Source: Neoceratodus forsteri (lineage: Eukaryota; Chordata; Ceratodontiformes; Ceratodontidae). From it: a stretch of DNA of 64,000 bases. The notes below the pieces were generated by a model. The model was not told where the DNA came from and did no database searches. It saw only the letters and a program-made list of their open reading frames with translations. The number at the start of each line of letters is the position of its first letter. Position 1 is the first letter of the stretch. The translations under genes were made by a program, and so were the position numbers. Positions 20,871 to 32,434 of the stretch are shown piece by piece. The stretch is taken from assembly GCA_016271365.2 (NCBI GenBank), contig CM057456.1:610085501-610149500 (forward strand), given 5' to 3'.

Positions 20871-23500
20871 GGAAGAGGGACACCTGGGTATTGTGGCAGT
20901 CACAGAAACATGGTACATGGATAACCATGACCGGGATGTCAACATACCAGGGTACACAATCTACAGGACGGACAGGGAGGGTAAAAGAGGAGGAGGAGTA
21001 GCTCTCTATGTAAAGGGAAGGGATCAAAGCAATGGAACTAAAGGGTAAATGGGGAGGAGAGGAGGCACTGTGGGTAACCTTGGAGACAGGAAATGGCACA
21101 ACAATCTGCACAGGGGTTGTATACAGACCCCCGTCTCAGGGGGAGGAAATGGATAAGAAAATGACAGAAGGCATCCTTAGAATGGCAGAAAAAGGGGAGA
21201 TATTGTTCATGGGAGACCTGAAAATGCCAGATGTTAACTGGATCACATTTGCAGCAGCCACATCCAAGAGCAAGGTCATTCTCGATGCCCTACAGGAGAC
21301 ATGCCTCAGACAGCTAGTGTTGGAATCCACTCAGGAGGGAGCAACCTTAGACCTGGTACTCTCAAACGGGGATGGAGAGAGGATCACAGATTTAGAAGTG
21401 GGTAGCCATCTGGAAACAAGCGGCCACCAAACAGTGTGGTTCACGATAAGCACAGCTATAGAATCAAGCCATACAAAAGTGAGGGTACTGGACTTTAGGA
21501 GGGCTGACTGGCAAAATGGGTGAGTGCCTAAGGAATACACTTGCAAATGGGCAGGAAGGAGGGGTGGAAGAACAATGGGGAAAAATGAAAACTGCCATCA
21601 CAGAGGCAACAAGCCTTTGTGTGAAGCAATTAACAAAACAAAACAAAGAAAAAAAAAACACTATGGTTGTCAAAAGAGGTGGCAGGGAAGGTTAGGGAGA
21701 AAAAGATAGCATTCAGGAAGTATAAGGAATCACAGAAGGAGCAGAACAGAGAACTATATCAGTTAAAGCAATAGGAAGTAGGGAAAGCAGTCAGAATAGC
21801 GAAGGCCCAAACCGAGGAAAAGATAGCCAGCTCAGTTAAGAAAGGGGATAAAACCTTTTATAGGTACATTAGTGAGTGAAGAAAGACCAAGGGAGGGATA
21901 GTGAGGCTTAATAAAGGGGAGAGGAGGTGGGCAGAGGGTGACAGTGAAAAAGCAGAGATACTGAACGAACACTTTTGCTCAGTATTCACAAAAGAAGAGG
22001 GGATGGTACCTAAACCAAACAACAGAAGCACTCTGGACAGGGGGGATTGATACCAGTCCATTCACAGAAGAAAGGGTCCTGAAAGAACTCCTAAAACTCA
22101 AGATGGACAAAGCAATGGGGCCTGACGGGATTCATCCCAGAATTCTAAAAGAACTAAGGGGAGACCTAATGACACCACTGACTACCCTTTTTAACAAATC
22201 ATGGGAGGATGGTGTGGTACCTGAGGATTGGAGGAGGGCGGACATGATTCCCCTTCACAAAAGTAGGAACAAGGCAGAGGCAGGACACTACAGACCTTTT
22301 AGTTTGACCTCAGTGGTAGGGAAAATAATAGAATCACTTCTGAAAGACAGAATTATTGAGTACCTAGAGGCCAGCAGGGCACAGGACCCAAGGCAGCGTG
22401 GATTCATGGCAGGAAGGTCATGTTAGATTAATCTAAGATTTCTTTGACTGGGTGACCAAAGTAGTAGACCAGGGAGGGGTTGTGGATATGGCCTACCTAG
22501 ACTTTAGCAAGGCAACTAACACAGTCCCACACAAAAGATTAATAAACAAGTTGGTGAGCCTGGGAGTGGATCCCAGGGTGGTAGCCTGGGTAACAAACTG
22601 GCTGGACAACAGGACGCAGAGAGTAATAGTAAACAGAGTACACACTGAAGAAAAGGGGGTTAATAGTGGGGTACCACAGGGTTCAGTACTGGGACCAGTC
22701 CTTTTTAATGTCTTTATAGGTGACATTGTGGAGGGGCTGGGAGGAAAAGTATGCCTCTTTGCAGACAACACAAAGATCTGCAACAGGGTTGATACACAAG
22801 GGGGGTGGAAAGGATGAGAAGGGACTTGGCAAGGTTGGAGGAATGGTCAAAAGTATGGCAGCTTAGAGTAAATGCAAAGAAGTGCAAAGTAATGCACCTG
22901 GGAAACAAAGACCCAGGGGAAGAGTACACAATGAGGGGAGGAGGTACTAATAACAATAATAATGGAAAGGGACCTGCAATGTGAGAAGGCAGTAACTAGG
23001 GCTGGGAGATACTGGGATGCACAGGGAGAGGCATCACCAGTAGAAAACAGGAAGTTGTTATCCCTCTGTACAGACAGTTGGTGAGATCCCATCTGGAGTA
23101 CTGCGTGCAATTCTGGAGACCCCATATCTGCAAGGACACAGATAGGATGGAGACAGTCCAGAGGAGGGCAACTAAAATGGTGCAGGGTCTGCACCAGACG
23201 CCATATGAAGAGAGACTAAAAGAGCTTAACATGTATACCCTTGAGGAAAGCAGGGATGGGGGGACATGACAGAAACTTTCAAGTACCTCAAGGGAATCAA
23301 CAAAGTCCAAGAGGGTAGCATCTTTCAGAAAAAGAGATGTGCAAGAACAAGGGGGCACAATCGGAAGATAGAAGGAGGACGGCTAAGGGGCAACATAAGT
23401 TTTTTTTCATGGAGAGGGTGGTGGACGCATGGAACAGCCTTCCTAAGGAGGTTGTGGGGTCAAAAAGTGGGGGAATTCAGAATGCATGGGACAGACATAG
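20871..23500 (+). pseudogene. CR1 ORF2: endonuclease and reverse transcriptase, broken
   Basis: Endonuclease motifs: VAVTETWYMDNHD (about 20900), RGGGVALYVKG, GVVYRPPSQG, MGDLKMPDVNW (about 21215) and GATLDLVLSN. RT motifs: MGPDGIHPRILKELRGD (about 22120), HKSRNKAEAGHYRPFSLTSV, QRGFMAGRSC, DMAYLDFSKATNTVPHKRLI (about 22490), NSGVPQGSVLGPVLFNVFI (about 22670) and CLFADNTKI, where the catalytic FADD reads FADN. The C-terminus YCVQFWRP...VQRRATKMVQGL (about 23100) is diagnostic of CR1-group LINEs. Stops and frameshifts occur between most blocks. Confidence 0.88.
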
Positions 23501-23502
23501 AG

Positions 23503-23675
23503 GCAGTACAGTGCAGTGGTTTGAGCTCTGAGCTGCAAACCTGGAGACCTGGGTTTGAATCCCACAGCCCCCACTTGCATACTATGTGACCCTGAGCAAG
23601 TCACTTAACTTCCTTGTGCACCCAGGTTGCACCCAAGCTTTCAGCTTAGTGTGTCTCACCTAGTAAAACAAAGGT
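23503..23675 (+). mobile_element. MIR-like CORE-SINE
   Basis: The tRNA-like head has GCAGTGGTTTGAGCTCTGAG and a B-box GGGTTTGAATCCC (about 23550). It is followed by the MIR/CORE signature TGTGACCCTGAGCAAGTCAC and TTAACTTCCTTGTGC (about 23586-23622). It lies in the 3' part of the CR1. A second copy is at 29020-29165. Confidence 0.75.
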
Positions 23676-23688
23676 AAAAAAAAAGGCA

Positions 23689-24251
23689 CCAGCCCGGTGG
23701 CGCTGAGGGTTGAGGCACTGGATGCCACACCTCGCTCCACGCCGGCAACCCAGGTTCGGGAATCAGCCTGGGCCATCGGGGGTTTGCAGGGGAGGACTGG
23801 AATCGAGCGTCTGACGACTGCTCTCCCAGTCCTGGGGGAAAGGGTGGGATACACACCACTCTCGGGCGGTCCCTGGTGATGCCTGGTGGTACTGCGGACA
23901 CGTGGGTGTCTGGAAAGGGGGGAGCATGGCGGATGTCTGCACATTGGTGCATGGACGTCATTGCACATCCGTGCTCCCATTGGGGAGAAAATGGAAAAAG
24001 GCTGGGCGCGACTGAGCAGCTTGATGGCCGCACCCTGCCATGTGGGGAGGACTGTCATGGAATCATGCTGTGGGGGGGTTTGGCGCCGGTCTGGCTGGCA
24101 GGAATGGGGAAGCCCTCCAGTGGATCCAGCTCTGGTGCTGGGCCCCATCATGCAGTGCCCGCTTCCCATGGGCAGGGCCAGTGGCTGGATGCCCCTGCGT
24201 ACGGCGCTGCAGCAGTGGAGAAACAGAGCTGAGATTTAAAAAAAAAAGGCA
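23689..24251 (+). mobile_element. Long tRNA-headed SINE, family N, copy 1
   Basis: The head has GGTGGCGCTGAGGGTTGAGG and ACCCAGGTTCGGGAATC (box-B-like). The body is about 480 bp and ends in an A-run at 24238-24247. A-rich AAAAGGCA flanks on both sides suggest a target duplication. The body aligns with 53005-53585. It is inserted just after the MIR-like SINE. I do not recognise the family by name. Confidence 0.62.
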
Positions 24252-24393
24252 ATTATAGTAGGGGGTAGGAGGAAGTAGGCTGTTGGTAAACTAGGATCTG
24301 CAGCTTATCCAATAGGTAGGGAAATTAGCAGACTAGGTGTGCCAAGCTGTCCTTATCTGCCATCAAAGTCTGTGTTTCTGTATTTCTATGTTA

Positions 24394-24957
24394 AGCAGAG
24401 GGAACAAGGCTGCTAAGAGTATTGTGCCTAGTTCTGGAGGCCGCACCTCAGAAAATAAACAAACAGGGCGGACACAGTCCAGAGTAGAGGAACTAAAATG
24501 GTTTAGGGGTTGCATCAAAAGCTCTAAGATGAGACAGTGAGGGATATCAACATGTACACCGTAAAAGAGAAGACAGCAAGAGACACAATGAGAGACACTT
24601 ACAAGTATCTCACAGAGGTGAACAAAGTGGAGAAGGGGAGTTTCTTTCAAATGAGAACGAGCCCCAGGATGAGAAGGCATGTGATGAAGCTAGAGGAGGA
24701 AAAGTTCAGGATGGATGCGACGAAATACTTCTTCACTGAGTGGTTGACACCAGGAAGAGATTGCCAGCAGAAGTGGTGGAGACAAAAACAGTGACGGGCC
24801 TCAAGCATGCATGGGAAAGACATTGGGGAATATTAGTAAATAAGCCGGGAGGGGGAAGGGTCACTAGAGGCCAGGTAGGGTCTGCAGAGACAGAGTAGGC
24901 AGGGATCATCTGGGCAGACTCGGTCTATCTGCCAAAAAATTCTATGTTTCTATGAAT
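24394..24957 (+). mobile_element. 5'-truncated CR1 3' fragment
   Basis: It encodes degraded C-terminal CR1 ORF2 (AKSIVPSSGGRTSENKQ, RMDATKYFFTEWLTPGRDCQ) and ends with CTATCTGCC...TTCTATGTTTCTATG (24928-24953), as in the preceding CR1. Confidence 0.78.
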
Positions 24958-25214
24958 TAGGGGCTACATTACTAGTAGTCTAAACTGAAGGCGGGGAGGC
25001 ATGTCACCCAGGGTCCCCCAGTAGAAGGGGTTGTCAGACCCCCCCAAGTAATAGCATGGGGGTGCAACAGAAAGGGATGGAGGGGAGCAGGAAGAGAGCC
25101 AAGGAAAGCGAGAACTTGGGAGATTGATGAGGAGAGGAAGGGGGAGGAAGAATCGAGTCATGCAGGAGAGGACGGCTGCTTGGGTTCAAGGAAATAAAAG
25201 GATTAAACAGGATG
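24958..25214. other. Unassigned spacer between CR1 fragments
   Basis: Purine-rich sequence with no motif recognised; it could be diverged CR1 sequence. Confidence 0.35.
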
Positions 25215-25455
25215 GGTTAAGGGTTGTGTCCTACAATGTTAGAGGCACTTCTTTACAGAGAGGATGGTGACAGGATGGAACAAACTGCCAGCAGAGGTGG
25301 TTAACTGTAAGACAACTGGCAGATTCAAGTTCAAAGGTGGGGGTCAGTGTTAAAAGGGAAGGGGTGGGACACAATGTAAACAATGGATCAGGGGGCCCAT
25401 ATCGAGCTGACTTGACGAACCATATTGCTTTCTTCTTGTGACAAATTCATGTTTG
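25215..25455 (+). mobile_element. Short CR1 3' fragment
   Basis: GCACTTCTTTACAGAGAGGA followed by a GGAACAAACTGCCAGCAGAG stretch is the CR1 ORF2 end (FFTERVVDAWNSLPAE-type). The 3' tail ends near 25455, just before the minisatellite resumes. Confidence 0.6.
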
Positions 25456-25464
25456 TATTATTCT

Positions 25465-25682
25465 ATACCCACAACTACGCCAAGTGTTTATTTTCCTGAA
25501 ACAAGCTTTAGTCTAGGCCACCAGCTACTGTCCAAGTGTTATTGTTTATTTTCCTGAAACAAGCCATCTGCTAGGTGTGTGAACCATCTCTATTTGTTTA
25601 CTCTGAGAGCAGTCTTATTTGAGACCCCCCCCCCAACTACTCTCCATGTGTTTATGTTCCTGAAACAAACCAACTACTAGGT
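25465..25682 (+). repeat. 50-bp minisatellite, block 3, first part
   Basis: Diverged units (CCAAGTGTTTATTTTCCTGA) with a variant half-unit CTAGGTGTGTGAAC. The block is interrupted by a SINE and continues at about 26084-26226. Confidence 0.75.
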
Positions 25683-25683
25683 G

Positions 25684-26083
25684 TCAATGTAGCTCAGTCG
25701 ATAGCACATCTATCTCTGGGCCAGACAATCATGAGTTCCAGTCACCCCGGGACTGGGTTCAAACCATAAAACGCTGGCACCCAAGTGCAATACTAAGGGA
25801 TGCTATACTGTAGGGCTGTGCCATCCTTCAGATGACATATTAAACCGAGGTCATGTCTGCCTTTTCTGGTGGTTGTTCAGGTGGATATTATCTTGAAAAA
25901 CAGAATTTGTCCAGTGTCCTTGCCAAATTCCTCCCATTCATTGAAATAACACCAAAAGCAGTCTGGTTGAGTTTTAGTTGGTTTGCATCTGTATCCCCCT
26001 ACTCCCACCCTGGACGGGGCTGAAAATAGGCAGTATTGTCTAACCCTCCTTTCCTGGTTAACAAACAAAACAACAATAAATAG
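25684..26083 (+). mobile_element. tRNA-derived SINE with TTAAACCGAGGTC body
   Basis: Box A (TAGCTCAGTCGATAGCA, 25690-25706) and box B-like TCATGAGTTCCAGTC (about 25730) form a tRNA-like head. The body CCTTCAGATGACATATTAAA, CCGAGGTCATGTCTGCC and GTGTCCTTGCCAAATTCC is a signature I know from vertebrate SINEs of the V/Ceph-like type. It is not a tRNA gene: the acceptor stem is absent and a SINE body follows. It sits inside the minisatellite. Confidence 0.7.
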
Positions 26084-26226
26084 GTGTATACGTTGCTGCA
26101 ACAAGCCAGCCACTAGGTGTGTGAACAGTACCCGTGTGTTTAGTCTCCTGAAGCAAGCCATATTCTAGGCCAACAACTATTCTCCAAGTGTTTATTCTCC
26201 TGCAACAAGCTAGCCACTAGGTGTGT
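26084..26226 (+). repeat. 50-bp minisatellite, block 3, second part
   Basis: Last recognisable units (TTCTCCAAGTGTTTATTCTC, CTAGGTGTGTGAAC). The array ends at about 26226. Confidence 0.7.
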
Positions 26227-26508
26227 GAACTGTTTCACAATTAAATTTTTATTGAAATACTCAATACAAATGTACCAAAAGATTAAAATGCACACTTCCA
26301 AGAATACAAAATCATGAGTAACCGAACAATTAATTTTATACTGAAAAATCTATCAAATCAAAAATGTAAACTGCTGGTAATAAAATATCCCATTTGTAGA
26401 ATATTTGGACTAATGCATGTTAATGTATCATCATTCTGACCATGCTGAACAATAAAAATAACTAACTGGAGAAAGCTGCCATAGATATAGATATAGATAG
26501 AGAGAGAG

Positions 26509-26556
<48 letters not shown>

Positions 26557-27289
26557 TAAGTATAACAAGCTCGTATTTTTGGGTATTTTGATTGAGCTGT
26601 GGGGGGGAAATCCACCCCATAGCAGCTGAGATCCCAGCACAATGTGGGATCCAGGCATCATTGGGCTCGCGCCGAGGGTTTTTTTTCCTTGCGCGTCCCC
26701 CCTCCCCACCTGTCCGAGGTGGGGCAAGTCATGCAATGAACTCGGCACACAATCAGACACGCTCCCACACCCAACATGAAGAGGTCTGCCGGTTCCCACC
26801 CCGACAGGTTCCCAGTATGGTCCTGGGCTGTCGCACCCCTCTGCCGACGCTAGGGGTCAGTAGGCACTGGGTACCAAGTTCCCTCCCGCCCCAGAGAAGG
26901 CAAGCAGTCCCTGGGACGCTCAGCCAACCCTCTGATGTCAGAGGTCCACTCCCAAACCCTGGTCATCAGCGCTGCAGACAGAAGCACTCCTGCTGCACTG
27001 GCGGGCCGGCCAAAGTATCAAACTTTCATTTTAGATTTGCTTAACAAAGACTTGGGGGACAGAGACTGTATAACTCCGGTAAGGAAAAGTTATTTGATTG
27101 TTTTAGAGAAAACACCATTGTACATAACCCTTACAGTTATATGGTTTCAAACATTTACATTAGGTTCTTCCTGTCCTTTTGATGCCAAATTATATTTAGT
27201 CCCCCATTTTAAATGAGTGTGTTTGTTTTTCCCTACAACAAGACAGTCACTAAAACTGTCTCTGAGCATTATTTCTAACAAAAGAAAAA
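26227..27289. other. Unassigned region with a GATA/GA microsatellite
   Basis: A/T-rich to 26480, then (GATA)n/(GA)n at 26481-26554. A GC-richer part (26600-27050) holds a hairpin CCCACCT...AGGTGGG at about 26704. No coding motif was recognised. TTTTTATTGAA at about 26241 could be the 3' end of a minus-strand retroelement. Confidence 0.45.
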
Positions 27290-27790
27290 ACTACTCACCA
27301 TAGTAATGTTTCTTCCAAAGGGAGCCCTCACTAAGTTTAACAAGTGCAATCGTTTCCCTGGAATGAGCAGCCCTGGAACTTTATGCAAATTATGGAATTT
27401 AGAATGAAATTCAAACCCTGCTGTGTGGTCTTGCTCACCCCTGTAGTCTAACATCAGATTTATTTCGAAAGCTAGAGTGAGCCGTGACCACTAAAATTAG
27501 CTAAATGGCTACCAAAAATGCTAAATTGTTAATCCAAAAATGTATAAAATTGGTTTAAATAAGCCAGTACAAATTAATTTATGAAAAATAGTCACTCAAC
27601 CCACTAAGCAACAACTGTAAAGGCACTGTAACAAGCAATGCTCCACAAGTACAAAAAACTGATTCTTGACTAAGAAGATGCAGGGATTAGGGTTTGTTCA
27701 ACTTAGTAAGGGATCCCTTTGGAAGAAACAACATTACTACAGTCATTTTTTCTTCAAACCCCAGGAATCCTTCACTTAAGTTAAACAAAT
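27290..27790 (-). repeat. DIRS-B terminal repeat and ICR
   Basis: The inverted pair 27296-27345 and 27695-27745 shares AGTAATGTTTCTTCCAAAGG. The next bases (TTCTTCAAACCCCAGG... at 27750) repeat the outer sequence in direct orientation. This is the same three-part layout as DIRS-A 2149-2570. Confidence 0.75.
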
Positions 27791-27889
27791 GCAGACTCCA
27801 TAGCAGTGCCAAGAGAGGCTACCTACAGAACCTATTTAGGGAAAAGGTTCTGCAAAACAGCAGTGCCAAAACTGACATCCCTTCTGGAC

Positions 27890-28570
27890 TATGTCCAGAC
27901 AGTAGAGTTTTGTGGAAGTGTGCACTGTTCTCCAGGTAGCTGCTTTACAAATTTCTTGCAGGGGGACACCCCTTGATGCTGCCACAAAGGCACAGGTGCC
28001 TCTTGTAGAATGTGCCCTGAGCCCTCTAGGTGGCAGTTTACCAGCTTTGTCACAATGGAAACTGTATGCAAGAGACTATCCAGTGAGAAATGGTTTTCTT
28101 GGTGCTGGTTTACCCTTCCATACTTCATTATAGGTAACAAAGAGCTGAGTACTAGTAGCCCTGACTTCCTTTGTGTGGTCCAAACAGTAACTTGGTGCCC
28201 TTTTCACATTCAGACTGTGGAGCTTTTGTTCACCTGAGCTGGAGTTTGCTGTGAAGAAAGAAGAAAAACTGATTGATTCAGATGAGATTCAGATGCCACT
28301 TTTCGGAGGAATTTCCTGTTTGTCCTTTAGACTACCATGTTCCTGTGGAAGATTATGTAATCAGGAGCTGTGTAGAAGGCTTGCAGCTCACTCACCCTTC
28401 TAGCAGATGTCACTGCCACCAGGAAGATTGTTTTCCAGGTGACATACTTCAGTGCAGCAGTGGCCATGGGCTTGAAAGGGACCTCCATCAACTGGGCAAT
28501 GCATGCATTCAAATCCCTAGAAGGGACAAGATCCGTCACTGGAGGGTACAGGTGATCAACGACTTTTTTT
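27890..28570 (-). pseudogene. DIRS-B tyrosine recombinase, catalytic part
   Basis: KYVTWKTIFLVAVTSARRVS (about 28450-28390) holds the first catalytic Arg. Further along, after frameshifts, AHSTRG (HxxR box, about 28008), ATWRTVHT (Trp) and LYCLD (nucleophilic Tyr, about 27903) are all present. The full catalytic set is recognisable although the frame is broken. It is diverged from the YRs of DIRS-A and DIRS-C. Confidence 0.8.
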
Positions 28571-29019
28571 TAAACTTTCTGAAAATGATTTGTGAGGCCA
28601 CTGATCTGGCTTTGTCAGCTACTGGTGTGTTAAGCTGACACTGCTGTCAAATAAACCTTCAGGCCTGATGTTCTTAGGTACAAAGACTGGAGATGGACTA
28701 GTTAGTCCAGGATTGCAGACAGACGTGCTTGTAGGGGGTTGATCTGTCTAGAACACCTGAAAAAGAATATTTTCTGAAGGATAGAGTTTCCTTGTTGCTG
28801 CTTTCCTAGAAACCTTTAGCACTTCAATTACTTTTTCAGAAAGATTTAGCCCAGAGAGCTCTGGCTCTTCAAAAACCATGCTCTGAGGCATAAAGTTCTC
28901 AGATATGAGAAATGTATCCTGCTCTGAGACAGTGTCAATCACAGAGGCAGATTGAGTTTAATTTCATTCTTTGCTAACTGGGTAAGGAACACTACGCACA
29001 GGTGTCTGTTTCCAAGGAT

Positions 29020-29165
29020 GACCCAGGAGCACTGGGGAGGTTAAGTGACTTGCTCAGAGTCACGCAATATGCAAGTGGAGGTTGTGGGAATCAAACCCAG
29101 GTCTGTCTGCTGGATGTACCAAGCTCATTCACAGCTTGTTCCTGTAACATCTAGCCTATACTACT
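29020..29165 (-). mobile_element. MIR-like CORE-SINE (minus strand)
   Basis: The reverse complement reads ACCTGGGTTTGATTCCCACA (box B) then GTGACTCTGAGCAAGTCACT and TAACCTCC, the same family as 23503-23675. It is inserted in DIRS-B between YR and RNase H. Confidence 0.72.
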
Positions 29166-29951
29166 GATGGTCTGTTAGAGAGGAAGAGGGACAGAAGCAT
29201 GGAATACCAGGTCTGCCTGGCCCAATCTGGAGCTATGAGGCTCAATGTTGCTGACTCCCTTCTAAGTTTTCTCAGAACTCTAAGTAAGTGGGAATGGAGG
29301 GAAGGTATACAGAAACCTCCCTGGCCAGCAAAGGACTAGTGCACCCTCTGGGACTGAGCCTACAGCTGGGGTCTGCAACAAACGAATGCAGATGGTTGTT
29401 CTCCCAGGAAACAAATAGGTCCGTTTCTGGTGAACTCCACCATCTAAACACCGATGCCAGCACCTGCTGGTTCAGAGTCCATTTGTGACTGCCCTGGCTG
29501 AGCCTTCTCAGGGAGTCTGCTAGCACACTGTCTTTCCCTGGCAGGTGTACTTTGGATAGCTGAACTTCCAGGGAGTAGGCTAGGTTCCAGAACTTTTTTT
29601 TTTTATTTCTCATTTTTTGAGTTTTTCAGCACAAAGTAGGTGCAACAGGCTATGTTTTGATCAAATTAAAAACCACATTAGAAAGCTCATTATCCATATA
29701 GGTACAATATTGTTATCTAGAATAAGCCTTTTTTTTATAATTAGTGAGTCCCAGATCTGGAAACTCAAAATGGAGTAGGGAGAGTCCAAGATAAAAAGCA
29801 GATTCCCCGATAGGGGAGGTGCCCACTGTAGAGTGTACCTTTATGAGGCAACCTACAATTCCGACTGATGTATTCCTGCATTTAAGAGCACAATCAACCG
29901 TGACTATCATTTGGGTTGCGTCGCCATTAAAGTCTCGATGTTCTACTACTG

Positions 29952-30971
29952 CTAAATAGTACAGCTAATTGTATTTATAGTCTCAGACACTAAAGGAGCG
30001 TGAGAGTCGACTGAGCTCTGAAATATATATTTGTTCAGTAAGATGGGGAAAAAGAAGATGGCACCCAAAGATGGGATCACCCCATCATGCAATGCCACTT
30101 TTAAGGTATCCCACAATACCGCTGGTGATACCTCCGGTGCCGAGTTTTCAGACAAGATATGGGGGGCAGACTGCTGCACCAACTGTTGGAATTCTAGGTC
30201 TCCTAGGTGTATTAAATTAAACCACCAGTGGGATGATCTGACACCTGCCCCCAGGGCAAACCTGGTGTATAGCAGGGCATGGTCTGATAGAAATGTCATC
30301 CCATGCCAAACACTGCACAGGGAATCCAAACGTTCAGCTGTTGTGAAAAGGTAATCGAGTCTAGAAGCCACCCCCGTGCAGTCCATTCTATATGTATATT
30401 CCCTGGACATGGGTAAACAATGTCTCCATGCATCCACCAGGCCCAGGGAGGAAAAGATCTGTTGCAGATACCACTGCAGTGGGTTGGCCCGTTGTGGGAG
30501 TGACCTCGACATATCTAGCTTCGGATCTAGCACCACATTCGGGTCCCTAACCATAATTATTTGCCCCAGGTGGACTCTCAGAAGCTGTACAAAAAACCCT
30601 GTGCTGTTCTTTTTGAGGTTCCCAGGGACAGATAGACAGATACCACAGTGATGAGACGGGAGTATAGCTTTCCAGTCACTATGACATATCTCCCCTATCC
30701 ACCTGTTCTTGTAACTCAAGGGGACAGTCCATGGCACTAAAATTGTCACCCTGTGCCTCCTTCCTGAGGCATGAGAGGCCGCCACCACGACTCCAAAACC
30801 AAACCACTTTAGTTTGGCATGTTCCTCAGATGACAAGTGTGTCTCCTGGAGCAGGATGATCTCTGGCCCATCCCTCTTTATGAATTGTAATAAACGTGAA
30901 CGTTTTATGGGACTATGAATCCCATTAATGTTTAATGACAGCAATAATGATTGTTTAACCATGTTAAACAA
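29952..30971 (-). pseudogene. L1 ORF2 fragment: endonuclease only
   Basis: APE-type endonuclease motifs in order: LSLNINGIHSPIKRSRLLQF (Asn), EIILLQETHL with its catalytic Glu (about 30845), MVRDPNVVLDPKLD (normally GDFN), SRLDYLFT and FLSDHALL with its His (about 30270). The linker LWDTLKVALHDGVI is reached, then the frame closes at 29952. GDFN has become RDPN, so nicking activity is doubtful. No RT follows in any frame. Confidence 0.85.
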
Positions 30972-32434
30972 TTGGATTTACCCCTTTTTGGACATCCATC
31001 CTCGCCCATATATTATAATAAAGCTGACCCGCAATATGGCCCCTCCGTCAACTCTCCCTCTCCTGCTATACTGCAGTTGTTGCCAAAAGTGCAGATTCTG
31101 AGAACTTACATCCAGATTAGGTACATTCATTAAACGGTAGCATGTGACCTTCAAACATGACAGTTCGACATTAAGAACACCAAAAAATGCAAAATTCCAA
31201 ATAACAACTTCTGTCAAACTTCTAACCATTAGTAACAAACTACAGCAGTTTACAAAGTAATGACAACATTTCTGATTGTGATTTTCAGGACCAAATCCCC
31301 CTGGTCCGATCGAAGTATAGTTAAAACTGTTAACTATAACCAGAATCTGATCCAGGAGAACTACATAACAAAAACAGCTGTCCTGTCTAACCAAGTTCCC
31401 CTTGAATGATACCTTCCCATTATAGATGTTTTGGGAAAGTGGAGCCTCAGGGAATTGTTCAAACAGGCAGAGACATTTAATCCATAACATGATAGTGCCT
31501 ACAAGAAACAGTAACAAGAACCATCTTAACCTCCCCAGTACCCCACGACACCCAAGGCAGGGAGGGGTTACACATCCCTCCTCTCTGAGGGAAAGAGTTC
31601 CCACCATTAGCGGTAAGTCACAGTATGGCTGTGGCCCCTAACACCACTGTGCAACTATGCACTAGTGGTGTGATCGGCTAGGTGCAGGAGGTGGAGCAAG
31701 TTTGCGTAACCGCCAATTGGCGTTTCCAGTCCTCCGTTGTCTCTGAAGGCCTAGCCTGTAATTACATCACAGAGGATTGAGCAAATTATCTGCCTCCAAA
31801 GACACCCAATTAATCCCTGGGTTCCTCAATTATCCTCCAACCCCCCCCCCACCCCCCGGGCAACTCTGCAAGTATCAAACAATAAGTTCTATAACTGACA
31901 GAAGTATTTGGTAGGCTTAACATCTTGGTTGAAAAAGTGGAATGTAAAGAGGATTTAGCATAGGTGCGACTCCATGCAGAGTGTATATATACATACAGAA
32001 GAGGAGGTGCTAGCCAGATTCCCCCAAACTCTCAACTGCATGGGTAGAAACACCATCTTTTACAATAAAATCAGTACTAAGGGGGACTCAATTTTGGCTA
32101 TAGCATTCTGTGCATGAATAAGCTCCCGTTTCTCTCCCCCCCAACCTCTTCTTTTACCCTCCTTCACATCAGTAAAAGCAGAAAGGTATTATCTTAATCA
32201 CATAGGCCTCCTCCCCACACGTGTCAAAATCCACTGAGTCGAGTCCCTCGAGATTTGAACGGTGTCTGCTGCCCAGCTGTCCCCAGTCCAAACCCATTAC
32301 CCTCAAGTGGAATCACAGTACATTCTTTGGAATTTCCGAAGGAGTTGCTTAATTTCTTTTAAAGCAGCGATGCCTGGTCTCTTCCTTGTTTGGAGTCTGC
32401 TGGCCTTGTCCCACGTCGTCTCCCACAGGATTTG

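Larger units (their letters stand above)
18426..24393 (+). mobile_element. Long CR1-type LINE with repeated 5' region
   Basis: In order: a duplicated 5' block (18421-18975), a 52-bp monomer array (19165-19618), ORF1 with coiled coil and esterase remnants (19640-20870), and ORF2 with endonuclease, RT and C-terminal domain (20871-23500). The 3' end has TTATCTGCCATC...TGTATTTCTATG at 24350-24393, as expected for CR1/L3-like elements. Two SINEs (23503-23675 and 23689-24251) interrupt the 3' part. Many frameshifts make it inactive. The 5' boundary is inferred from the end of the minisatellite and could be later. Confidence 0.8.

Noticed and set aside
25684..25756. tRNA gene
   Set aside because: Box A and box B are present but the cloverleaf ends are not, and a SINE body follows directly.
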